Shown here piece by piece: positions 1 to 4,641 of a stretch of DNA of 5,409 bases. The notes under the pieces are model-generated. The model worked only from the letters and a program-made list of their open reading frames with translations. It searched no databases and was not told where the DNA came from. The stretch comes from Methanobrevibacter sp. (lineage in GTDB: Archaea; Methanobacteriota; Methanobacteria; Methanobacteriales; Methanobacteriaceae): contig WRNS01000047.1 in the NCBI GenBank assembly GCA_009776495.1, positions 1,376-6,784 of the forward strand, read 5' to 3'. Made by a program: the position numbers and the translations under genes. Position 1 is the first letter of the stretch. Each line of letters starts with the position of its first letter.

Positions 1-330
1 ACTTTAGTTCTTTTAGATATTCAAGCTGATAAAGAACGATACATGAGTGTGAATGAAGGATTAAAATATTTAATGAAAGTAAAAGAAGATTTAATAGCTA
101 ATGGTAAGGAAGATAAAGTAGCTATTCATGAGGAGACATTAGCTATTGGAATAGCTAGAGTTGGATCAAAGGACGTACTTGTTAAATGCGGGAAAATAAA
201 AGATTTAATTACACACGACTTTGGTGGACCTCTTCACTCCATAGCTATACCTTCTAAATTACACATTGTCGAGGCAGAATATTTAGTTGAGATTTGTGAT
301 GGCCCTAAAGAACTTTTAAAAGATGTTTAG
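1..330 (+). CDS. dphB: Diphthine synthase, C-terminal part (5' end outside window)
   Basis: This is the last 109 residues of an S-adenosylmethionine-dependent methyltransferase that makes diphthine, an intermediate of diphthamide, on a histidine of archaeal elongation factor 2 in the cytoplasm. The frame is open from base 1. It starts with a TLVLLDIQADKERYMSVNEG segment and continues with MKVKEDL, IGIARVGSKD and a GGPLHSIAIPSKLHIVEAEY segment. This order, ending in a beta-rich stretch just before the stop at 328-330, is typical of the C-terminal domain of Dph5/DphB. The family is usually about 265 residues long, so roughly 60 percent lies upstream of the window. The internal ATG at 43 is not the true start, because the conserved LLDI segment lies before it. 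No damage is visible in the part shown. Recognition is by motif order and is quite secure. Confidence 0.9.
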   Translation, partial: TLVLLDIQADKERYMSVNEGLKYLMKVKEDLIANGKEDKVAIHEETLAIGIARVGSKDVLVKCGKIKDLITHDFGGPLHSIAIPSKLHIVEAEYLVEICDGPKELLKDV

Positions 331-379
331 CTAATGACTTTATTAATTAAGATAAATTTTTATATTTTCAACTTTGTAC

Positions 380-409
380 TTTTTTTCTAGTTTATGAGGT
401 ATTTTTTTT
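380..409 (+). terminator. T-run terminator after dphB
   Basis: Two T-runs on the coding strand, T7 at 380-386 and T8 at 402-409, lie 50-80 bases after the dphB stop, with no GC-rich hairpin. T-runs of this kind are the usual intrinsic terminators of archaea. The genome is so AT-rich that chance runs are common, so the call is moderate. Confidence 0.45.
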
Positions 410-471
410 AATTTTATAAAATATCTAAAATTTATTTATTAATTTATTTCAATGAAATTATTAATAGTAAA

Positions 472-502
472 TATATTATAGTATAAAAATAAATTATAAA
501 TA
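472..502 (+). promoter_or_regulatory. Candidate TATA boxes before the 74-residue ORF
   Basis: Two TATA-like stretches occur, around 472-479 and TTATAAATA at 494-502. The first would put a transcript start near 500 and leave room for the AAGGG ribosome-binding sequence at 511-515. The second would start at or next to the ATG at 526, giving a leaderless message. AT content makes both weak evidence. Confidence 0.3.
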
Positions 503-525
503 TCTAAAAAAAGGGCTGTGTAGCT

Positions 526-750
526 ATGACTTTTAAAAGAACGGTTTTTGGAAAATTTGTGAATGAAGGGCTTGATTATACTGAAAAAGTGAAAAAACAG
601 AGGAAAAAAGGATTTAGAGGTCCTAAAAAGATGAAAATTACATATACCAATCCTTTCCATATTTATAATTTTATTTTTAATTATAATAAAGATCATACTC
701 GTGTTAGAACCCATTTAACTAGAAAAAAACATTCTTTATCCATAAATTGA
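526..750 (+). CDS. Hypothetical small basic protein, 74 residues
   Basis: I do not recognise a family. The ATG at 526 is preceded by AAGGG at 511-515, ten bases upstream, which is an acceptable ribosome-binding sequence. A T10 run follows the stop directly at 753-762. The product is rich in lysine and arginine, with one dense cluster KVKKQRKKGFRGPKKMK near residues 21-37, then an aromatic stretch (FHIYNFIFNY, about residues 44-53) and a basic tail (HTRVRTHLTRKK). It has no signal peptide or clear membrane segment. Composition would fit a nucleic-acid-binding peptide, but that is only a guess. Residues 12-23 (VNEGLxYxxKVK) resemble a segment at the start of the visible dphB part, and 11 bases (GTGAATGAAGG) are identical, so part of the ORF could be a decayed duplicate. 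The overlapping minus-strand ORF at 439-714 is a low-complexity shadow. Confidence 0.4.
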   Translation: MTFKRTVFGKFVNEGLDYTEKVKKQRKKGFRGPKKMKITYTNPFHIYNFIFNYNKDHTRVRTHLTRKKHSLSIN

Positions 751-752
751 AA

Positions 753-762
753 TTTTTTTTTT
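753..762 (+). terminator. T10 terminator
   Basis: An uninterrupted run of ten T begins three bases after the stop codon at 750. It is the clearest archaeal-type T-run terminator in the left half of the window and mildly supports transcription of the small ORF before it. Confidence 0.5.
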
Positions 763-830
763 AAAATGAATTTTTTTCTTTTAAAGTAAATTTTTTTAAA
801 TAAATAATAAAAAAAAAAATGAATTTTTTT
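763..830. repeat. Degenerate AAAATGAATTTTTTT repeats
   Basis: The 15-base word AAAATGAATTTTTTT occurs at 763-777 and again at 816-830, with a variant AAAGTAAATTTTTTT at 783-797. Each copy ends in T7, so the block may act as serial terminators or may simply be slippage in AT-rich DNA. No coding function is apparent. Confidence 0.4.
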
Positions 831-836
831 AAATAT

Positions 837-863
837 TTAGCTAATCTGCTGTTTATTAGTTAA
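837..863 (+). promoter_or_regulatory. Inverted repeat upstream of the DnaJ-like gene
   Basis: TTAGCTAAT at 837-845 and ATTAGTTAA at 855-863 form a 9-bp inverted repeat with one mismatch (a G-U pair in RNA) and a 9-base spacer. It ends about 20 bases before the TATA box at 884-893. In archaea that position fits a regulator-binding site, but termination or chance is also possible. Confidence 0.3.
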
Positions 864-883
864 CTTTTCTAAATTGCCTTATT

Positions 884-893
884 TTTATAATAA
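884..893 (+). promoter_or_regulatory. TATA box of the DnaJ-like gene
   Basis: TTTATAATAA lies about 50 bases before the ATG at 942. Transcription would start near 915, giving a leader of about 27 bases that contains the AAAGGTTGT ribosome-binding sequence at 930-938. This is the best-placed TATA element in the gap. Confidence 0.4.
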
Positions 894-941
894 TTTAATT
901 GAAATCCATTAAAAAATTTAAATTAAATTAAAGGTTGTATC

Positions 942-1994
942 ATGGTTTCAGATGAAAAACAACAAAATTTTCCAGAAGATATTGAATTAGATTATTTTGT
1001 TGATTTGGAAAATATTGAAAGGACACAGGAAATATCTTTTCAAAGACAATTAGCTAATCATGATTTTGAAGAGAGAAAGATTAAGTTTAAAGTTCCTGAA
1101 TGTGTTAAAGAAGGAACTAAACTAAGAATCCCAAAAGAAGGACATATTGGAAATGGTAAGATAGGAAATGTGTTCATCATTATTCATGTGAAATATAATG
1201 GACTTCCTTCTCCAGAAGGGGTAGCTCACACCTTCAAGAAGATTAGCTATTTCCAAGCTAAGTTTGGTTTAAAAGTAGATATTCATTTTTCAAAAGAAAC
1301 TTTAAGGGTTCGAATACCTAAAAAAATAAGAAATGGCCAAATTCTCCGTTTTAAAGGGCATGGTTATCCTAATCTTGATTTAACTAAAAGAGGAGACCTT
1401 TATATTAAAATAATTATCAAAAAGCCTAAACCTTATCTTCAATTTTTCATTGACCTTGTACCTTCCTTTTTTTCACTATTGCCTCTTTTAAAAGATAAAA
1501 TCAGTGAATCTATAAAAAGTTTGAATAATAGCCTTAAAAACAGTAATTGGAGTAATAATAGTAATAATTATTACAATAATAACAATAATAACACTAATTA
1601 CAATAATCCCCATAATTACAATAATAATAATAACTATAATAATAATTTCAATAATTTTAATAGCTTTGAGGATTCTCCATCAAATAAAGATATTTTTGAT
1701 GATTTTGATTATACTTCTTTTGATAATGTAAATAATAATCAGTATAATAATAAAAATAATTATCGTAATTATGATAATACCAATCCTAATACCTCTGATT
1801 CTTCAAATTCTTCTAAGAAAGGTTATGATCCTGCGATGGATTGGGATGATATTTTGATTTATAAACATTTTTACGATAAAATGAATGAAGAAGAAAGTAA
1901 ACCTAGCCACCTTGATGATAAATATTGCCATCATGATGAAGGTTATTGTTATAATGATGAGGATTATGAATACTATGATGAATATGATGATTAA
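942..1994 (+). CDS. Orphan DnaJ C-terminal (substrate-binding) domain protein with Asn-rich region
   Basis: This 350-residue protein carries only the peptide-binding half of an Hsp40/DnaJ co-chaperone. Residues about 43-85 match the end of C-terminal domain I (VKEGTKLRIPKEGHIGNG, then a VFIIIHVKY strand). Residues about 98-164 match domain II (LRVRIPKKIRNGQILRFKGH, then RGDLYIKIIIKKP). The N-terminal J-domain with its HPD motif and the CxxCxGxG zinc finger are both absent, so it should not stimulate Hsp70 by the normal route. Residues 165-183 are hydrophobic and could be a membrane-touching or dimerising helix. Residues 195-290 contain about 43 Asn plus many Tyr, Ser and Phe, a prion-like composition. 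The tail (296-350) is acidic and tyrosine-rich with a CHHDEGYC cluster at 329-336. The start follows AAAGGTTGT at 930-938. The gene stands alone between terminators. The DnaJ relationship is clear; an aggregate-binding or scaffold role is inference. Confidence 0.8.
   Translation: MVSDEKQQNFPEDIELDYFVDLENIERTQEISFQRQLANHDFEERKIKFKVPECVKEGTKLRIPKEGHIGNGKIGNVFIIIHVKYNGLPSPEGVAHTFKKISYFQAKFGLKVDIHFSKETLRVRIPKKIRNGQILRFKGHGYPNLDLTKRGDLYIKIIIKKPKPYLQFFIDLVPSFFSLLPLLKDKISESIKSLNNSLKNSNWSNNSNNYYNNNNNNTNYNNPHNYNNNNNYNNNFNNFNSFEDSPSNKDIFDDFDYTSFDNVNNNQYNNKNNYRNYDNTNPNTSDSSNSSKKGYDPAMDWDDILIYKHFYDKMNEEESKPSHLDDKYCHHDEGYCYNDEDYEYYDEYDD
1535..1808 (+). repeat. AAT-rich low-complexity coding repeat (Asn tract)
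   Basis: Within the DnaJ-like gene, this stretch is made mainly of AAT codons, in runs of up to about six Asn codons, broken by Tyr, Ser, Thr and Phe codons. AAC codons are mixed in and Tyr uses both TAT and TAC. The tract is therefore not a pure trinucleotide run, and some selection for the residue composition is plausible. Codon slippage may still vary its length between strains. Confidence 0.6.
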
Positions 1995-2002
1995 AAAATA
2001 GG

Positions 2003-2017
2003 TTTTTTTATCTTTTT
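2003..2017 (+). terminator. T-run terminator after the DnaJ-like gene
   Basis: T7 at 2003-2009 followed by T5 at 2013-2017 begins nine bases after the stop codon. No hairpin is needed for this archaeal type of terminator. Confidence 0.5.
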
Positions 2018-2027
2018 CCTTGTTTTA

Positions 2028-2081
2028 ATTATTAATTTTATTTTATTTATTAATTTTATTTTAATTATTAATTTATTTTTA
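2028..2081. repeat. Three tandem copies of an 18-bp AT-only unit
   Basis: The unit ATTATTAATTTTATTTTA is at 2028-2045, a one-base variant (TTTATTAATTTTATTTTA) at 2046-2063, and a more divergent copy (ATTATTAATTTATTTTTA) at 2064-2081. It lies between the DnaJ-like terminator and the promoter region of the next operon. It may be a flexible spacer or reinforce termination; no function is demonstrated. Confidence 0.65.
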
Positions 2082-2115
2082 AAGAAACTTTTTTTCCAAA
2101 TAAATATTTTTATGG

Positions 2116-2129
2116 TATGGCTTCCCATA
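2116..2129. promoter_or_regulatory. Small palindrome TATGG-CTTC-CCATA
   Basis: A 5-bp inverted repeat (2116-2120 and 2125-2129) with a 4-base centre lies about 40 bases upstream of the main TATA box of the XRE operon and touches another TATA-like stretch (ATATATTATT). It is a possible second operator for the XRE protein, on weak evidence. Confidence 0.25.
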
Positions 2130-2143
2130 TATTATTTCATTTT

Positions 2144-2188
2144 TTTGGCATAACTTTATGGAAAAACTTATATATTTTTCATGCCAAA
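2144..2188 (+). promoter_or_regulatory. Promoter of the XRE-ImmA-PIN operon enclosed by an 8-bp inverted repeat
   Basis: TTTGGCAT at 2144-2151 and ATGCCAAA at 2181-2188 are perfect inverted repeats that contain the rare G/C bases of this region. Between them lies a nested pair GAAAAA (2161-2166) and TTTTTC (2175-2180) around the TATA box TTATATATT at 2168-2176. Transcription would start near 2200. A dimeric XRE protein bound here would cover the TATA box, as expected for autorepression of a toxin-antitoxin operon. That it is the operator is inference from placement and symmetry. Confidence 0.5.
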
Positions 2189-2218
2189 TAATATAATAAT
2201 TAAGAAATAATTTTTTTA

Positions 2219-2402
2219 ATAAAGAAACACTAGTTTTTAAACTTTCTAAATATAAAGATTTTCCAAATTAAGAAAAACTTCGTTTTTCTAACTTGAAAAA
2301 ATAAAAAATTTTTTCAAATTAAGAAAATCACAGATTTTCTACTTTTAAAAGCTAAAGCTTTTAAAATTAAGAAAAACTTCGTTTTTTTAACTTGAAAAAA
2401 TA
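2219..2402 (+). repeat. Array of covarying stem-loop repeats in the leader of the XRE operon
   Basis: A unit of about 50 bases recurs: AAATTAAG, a short hairpin, TAACTT, then a second hairpin. Copies begin at 2265, 2316 and 2364, with a decayed copy before 2264. The copies at 2265-2303 and 2364-2402 agree at 38 of 39 positions. The first-type hairpins have 8-bp stems with 3-base loops: 2271-2289 (loop TTC), 2322-2340 (loop ACA) and 2370-2388 (loop TTC). The second-type hairpins have 10-bp stems: 2293-2317 and 2343-2366. A weak AAAC/GTTT hairpin at 2225-2236 opens the series. Stem sequences differ but stay complementary. If the TATA box at 2168 is used, the array forms most of a leader of about 220 bases that ends just before the ribosome-binding site. 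Its function is unknown. Confidence 0.7.
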
Positions 2403-2408
2403 TCAAAA

Positions 2409-2415
2409 GGGTGAT
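2409..2415 (+). promoter_or_regulatory. Ribosome-binding site that decides the XRE start
   Basis: GGGTGAT matches the core of the archaeal anti-Shine-Dalgarno complement (AGGTGATCC) and lies four bases before the GTG at 2420. It overlaps the earlier in-frame GTG at 2411, so that codon is unlikely to be the start. Confidence 0.65.
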
Positions 2416-2419
2416 AGCT

Positions 2420-2749
2420 GTGGATAAGGAGATAGGAGATAGGTTAAAGAAATTAAGGGAGGAAAGTAATTATACTCAAGAACAAATAGCTAATTATTTA
2501 GGAATCACTCAAGGCCAACTTTCTAAAATTGAAAGTGGAAACAGAAAGCTTAATTTGAATTTATTAGATAAAATTTCTTCTCTATATAATTGCTCTCATG
2601 AATATATTTTATTAGAGTCTGAGGAATATTCTATTCCAAAACTTGCTTTTCGACTTAGTGAAAATTCTGTTGATTTAAATCTTGTTGCTAAAATGAATCA
2701 AGTTATCGGCAATTTAAAATTTTTAAGAAGTTTAGATAATGAGGAATAG
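2420..2749 (+). CDS. XRE-family helix-turn-helix regulator, probable antitoxin/repressor
   Basis: This 109-residue DNA-binding protein is the first gene of a three-gene operon. Residues about 4-57 form a classic Cro/C1-type helix-turn-helix: GDRLKKLREESNYTQEQIA leads into helix 2 (TQEQIANYLGI, 19-29) and the recognition helix (TQGQLSKIESG, 30-40). The remaining 50 or so residues contain LAFRLSENSVDLNLVAKMNQ, a pattern I associate with XRE proteins encoded beside ImmA/IrrE peptidases, where this tail may be the part contacted or cut by the protease. The GTG start is chosen because of the GGGTGAT site four bases upstream; a GTG nine bases earlier overlaps that site. The stop is one base before the peptidase ATG. 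It probably represses its own operon through the inverted repeat around the TATA box. Domain identity is sure; role is inferred from context. Confidence 0.88.
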   Translation: MDKEIGDRLKKLREESNYTQEQIANYLGITQGQLSKIESGNRKLNLNLLDKISSLYNCSHEYILLESEEYSIPKLAFRLSENSVDLNLVAKMNQVIGNLKFLRSLDNEE

Positions 2750-2750
2750 C

Positions 2751-3491
2751 ATGAAGCAATATCATGAAACTAATCAATTAGCTGAAAATTTAAGAAGAGA
2801 TTGGGGAATTGATAATTATGCCCCTATTGATGTTTTTTCCCTGACGATTGAAAAAATGCATAATTTAACCGTAATTTTATTACCATTACATGAAAAAGTT
2901 AGTGGTTGTAGTTCTAAAGTAAATGATGATCAACTTATTTTGATTAACTCCCAACATTCTAAAGGTAGACAAAATTTCACTTTGGCTCATGAATTATATC
3001 ATCTAATATATGAGGATAATGAAGAATGGTTAATTTGTGGTAGTGTTAAGAAAAATCATTTTAGTGAGAAGGAAGCAGATAATTTTGCATCTTCATTATT
3101 GATGCCAAGTGGTGCACTCCATGAATATATGAAAAAAAATCATATAGAAAAATGGACTTTAGAGGATATTATATTTTGTGAGCAATTCTTCCAAATCAGT
3201 CACATAGCTATGTTATGTAAATTGAGAGTTGAAGATTTAATCACATATGATGATTTCATTCTCTATAAAGATAATGTTAAAAAAGAAGCTTTGAAGTTAG
3301 GTTTTAGCAGTGAATTATATGATCCTTCTTCTGAAAGTAAGAAACACTTTTCTTTTGGTAACTATATACGCTTAACTGAAAAAGCATATGAAAATGGTAA
3401 AATATCTATTGGAAAAAAAGAAGAGCTATTATTAGATGTTTTTAGATCAGATATTGTTTATAACCTTCAAGAAGGGGATTTTCTTGAATGA
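2751..3491 (+). CDS. ImmA/IrrE-family zinc metallopeptidase
   Basis: This 246-residue protein belongs to the ImmA/IrrE (COG2856) peptidases, which in well-studied cases cleave a partner XRE-type repressor. The zinc-binding, catalytic HELYH motif is at residues 80-84, within a QNFTLAHELYHLIYEDNEEW segment. The third ligand is E108 in EKEADNFA, followed by the usual SSLLMPSGAL. The active site looks complete. Residues after about 130 form an alpha-helical C-terminal region. The ATG at 2751 is preferred over the in-frame ATG at 2739 because GAGG at 2741-2744 lies six bases before it; this leaves a 1-base gap from the XRE stop. The last bases overlap the PIN start. The likely substrate is the XRE protein next door, so it would be the trigger that relieves repression or destroys an antitoxin. 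Alternatively it could itself be part of the antitoxin. Confidence 0.9.
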   Translation: MKQYHETNQLAENLRRDWGIDNYAPIDVFSLTIEKMHNLTVILLPLHEKVSGCSSKVNDDQLILINSQHSKGRQNFTLAHELYHLIYEDNEEWLICGSVKKNHFSEKEADNFASSLLMPSGALHEYMKKNHIEKWTLEDIIFCEQFFQISHIAMLCKLRVEDLITYDDFILYKDNVKKEALKLGFSSELYDPSSESKKHFSFGNYIRLTEKAYENGKISIGKKEELLLDVFRSDIVYNLQEGDFLE

Positions 3492-4068
3492 TAAACCAAT
3501 CTTTTATGATACTGATTGTTTAGCTAGTTTTTTAATAATTGATCAAGTTTCTATTTTGCAAAAAATGTTTTCAAAGATAATTATCCCAACACCAGTATAT
3601 GATGAACTTTCTAATGAAAGTACCCCAGTTGTAATAAGGAATAATTTAAAGTCTTTGATTAAAACGAGTTTTGTAGAAGTTAAAGATATGAGTATAACTT
3701 CAAGAGAATATACAGCCTATAGCTGCATGATAAAAGGGTTTTGGGGTAAAAAACATTTGGGTAAAGGTGAAGCATCTGTAATCGCATTTGCAATTGAAAA
3801 TGATGGTATTGTTGCCAGTAATAACCTAAGTGATGTTAAAGAGTTCACGGATAAATACAAGTTACCTCTCATAACTACAGCTATTATTTTAGCTAAAGCC
3901 GTTGAAACTCATTTAATAGATGAATTCAAAGCAAATAAGCTATGGGAAAAAATGTTAGAAAAAAATAGAAACTTACCAGATGATTCCTTTTCTAATTATT
4001 ATCAAAATAAATTCAAAAAAGATTATGATGATTTTTTTTTAAATAGATTGAATGAATATGATTTTTAG
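3484..4068 (+). CDS. PIN-domain protein, putative ribonuclease toxin
   Basis: This 194-residue protein has the layout of PIN-domain nucleases, Mg-dependent RNases common as archaeal toxins. Acidic positions appear in order: D9/D11 in IFYDTDCLASFL, E41 in PTPVYDEL, E96 in GKGEASVIAFA, and the fourth region ASNNLSDVKEF (112-121), where N113/N114 or D117 stand at the usual Asp/Asn site. The C-terminal part continues with LITTAIILAKAVE and NRNLPDDSFSNYY, resembling the helical end of DUF3368/COG2405-like PIN proteins. A TTG at 3484 is taken as the start: GGGGAT at 3474-3479 lies four bases before it and the PIN core begins right after. The ATG at 3436 would add 16 residues inside the peptidase gene without a visible ribosome site. 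The 8-base overlap suggests translational coupling. Target RNA and toxicity are not shown. Confidence 0.8.
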   Translation: MNDKPIFYDTDCLASFLIIDQVSILQKMFSKIIIPTPVYDELSNESTPVVIRNNLKSLIKTSFVEVKDMSITSREYTAYSCMIKGFWGKKHLGKGEASVIAFAIENDGIVASNNLSDVKEFTDKYKLPLITTAIILAKAVETHLIDEFKANKLWEKMLEKNRNLPDDSFSNYYQNKFKKDYDDFFLNRLNEYDF

Positions 4069-4091
4069 TTTTATTTTACTTGATTATTTTT
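4069..4091 (+). terminator. Weak T-rich terminator after the PIN gene
   Basis: Short T-runs (T4 at 4069-4072, T4 at 4074-4077, T5 at 4087-4091) follow the PIN stop directly. A further T7 occurs at 4177-4183. None is long, so the real end of the transcript is uncertain and could reach into the convergent minus-strand genes. Confidence 0.3.
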
Positions 4092-4204
4092 CATAGTTTC
4101 CGATATTATTTTTATATATGAAAATAAGCTCTTCAAACTTTTCAAAATCAGCTAATTTAATAATAGTTCCATTATTCTTTTTTTAATTGGAAAGTTTCAA
4201 TCAT
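4084..4204 (-). pseudogene. Small ORF broken by one frameshift in an A7 run
   Basis: Reading the minus strand from the ATG at 4204, the first frame gives MIETFQLKKE and stops. If one A is removed from the A7 run (4177-4183), the reading continues as a coding-like sequence, NNGTIIKLADFEKFEEL then IFIYKNNIGNYEK, to the TAA at 4084-4086, for 39 residues. The second frame has no start codon of its own. The part after the shift has balanced charged and hydrophobic residues, unlike random AT-rich translation. I do not recognise a family. It lies downstream of the DUF2283 gene on the same strand and could be its lost or phase-variable third gene, a sequencing error, or programmed frameshifting. The start has only a weak ribosome site. 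Confidence 0.45.
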
Positions 4205-4217
4205 CCTATCTATAGGA
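4204..4217. repeat. Perfect palindrome TCCTAT-CT-ATAGGA
   Basis: A 6-bp inverted repeat with a 2-base centre lies between the DUF2283 stop and the broken small ORF. It may mark a regulator site or the transcript end of the minus-strand pair. It is too short for more to be said. Confidence 0.35.
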
Positions 4218-4237
4218 AACAATATAAATAAATACAG

Positions 4238-4615
4238 TTAAGCAGTTGCTAATTCAGCTTCAAAATTAGGTAGTCCTGAATCATTAGCAACTAAAGAATT
4301 AAAAGATTGTTCAAGTTTTTTATTATGAATGTAAACTCCAATTATCAAAGATAAACTTATAGAATTCTCAGTAATCTTAATTTTCACATCAATTAAACGA
4401 ATATTTGAAAAAGCAGCTTTTGGAATTTTAAATAATCTGGAACCACCTATAATTTGAATGGCAACAGGTTTATTTTCTGTGTCAAAATCAACAATCACTC
4501 CTTCTATCATTTCAACTGACTGGTTGTAAGTGTAATTGTCAGTTATTTTAATCCCTAACATATCATAATGAGGCTCATATTTATATATCACATCAAAATG
4601 ATTAGAATTATTCAA
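4238..4615 (-). CDS. DUF2283-domain protein, putative antitoxin partner
   Basis: This 125-residue protein has a DUF2283 core at about residues 9-62. YKYEPHYDMLGIKITDN corresponds to the YDpeaDaLyI pattern of the family, and EMIEGVIVDFDTENKPVAIQ to the vivDvDedGrvvGIE pattern. DUF2283 proteins are often only about 60-80 residues long and are commonly encoded beside DUF4258 genes, which suggests a toxin-antitoxin pair. Here an extra 60 residues (IPKAAFSNIRLIDVKIKITE onward) follow the core. TTG at 4615 is chosen as start because a perfect AGGAGGT lies six bases upstream. The longer frame from the ATG at 4645, which overlaps the previous stop as ATGA, would place that ribosome site inside the gene. 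No DNA-binding motif is seen. Family assignment is good; the antitoxin role is inference. Confidence 0.75.
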   Translation of the reverse strand: MNNSNHFDVIYKYEPHYDMLGIKITDNYTYNQSVEMIEGVIVDFDTENKPVAIQIIGGSRLFKIPKAAFSNIRLIDVKIKITENSISLSLIIGVYIHNKKLEQSFNSLVANDSGLPNFEAELATA

Positions 4616-4621
4616 TAAAAA

Positions 4622-4628
4622 ACCTCCT
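4622..4628 (-). promoter_or_regulatory. Perfect Shine-Dalgarno AGGAGGT before a TTG start
   Basis: The minus strand reads AGGAGGT, six bases before TTG at 4615-4613. This is the strongest ribosome-binding site in the window and argues that the DUF2283 protein starts at this TTG, not at the ATG 30 bases earlier. A strong site could raise antitoxin output relative to the upstream gene. Confidence 0.75.
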
Positions 4629-4641
4629 TTTATACTTTTTT

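Noticed and set aside
446..458. Palindrome ATTTCA-A-TGAAAT
   Set aside because: A 6-bp inverted repeat with a 1-base centre in very AT-rich DNA is expected by chance and has no clear relation to a promoter or gene end.
439..714. 91-residue minus-strand ORF
   Set aside because: It overlaps the plus-strand 74-residue ORF, is made mostly of Ile, Phe, Asn and Lys as expected from random AT-rich DNA, and its end runs through clearly non-coding sequence.
2371..2388. CTTCG loop as a UUCG tetraloop
   Set aside because: The stable UUCG tetraloop needs a C-G closing pair. Here the best folding is a 3-base TTC loop closed by C-G, so special stability is not implied.
3436..3483. Upstream ATG as start of the PIN gene
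   Set aside because: It would overlap the peptidase gene by 56 bases and lacks a visible ribosome site, whereas the TTG at 3484 has GGGGAT four bases before it and begins just ahead of the PIN core.
4189..4220. GTTTCAAT...GAAAC segment resembling the end of an archaeal CRISPR repeat
   Set aside because: Only one copy exists in the window, with no spacers and no cas genes. The resemblance is limited to short ends around a small palindrome.
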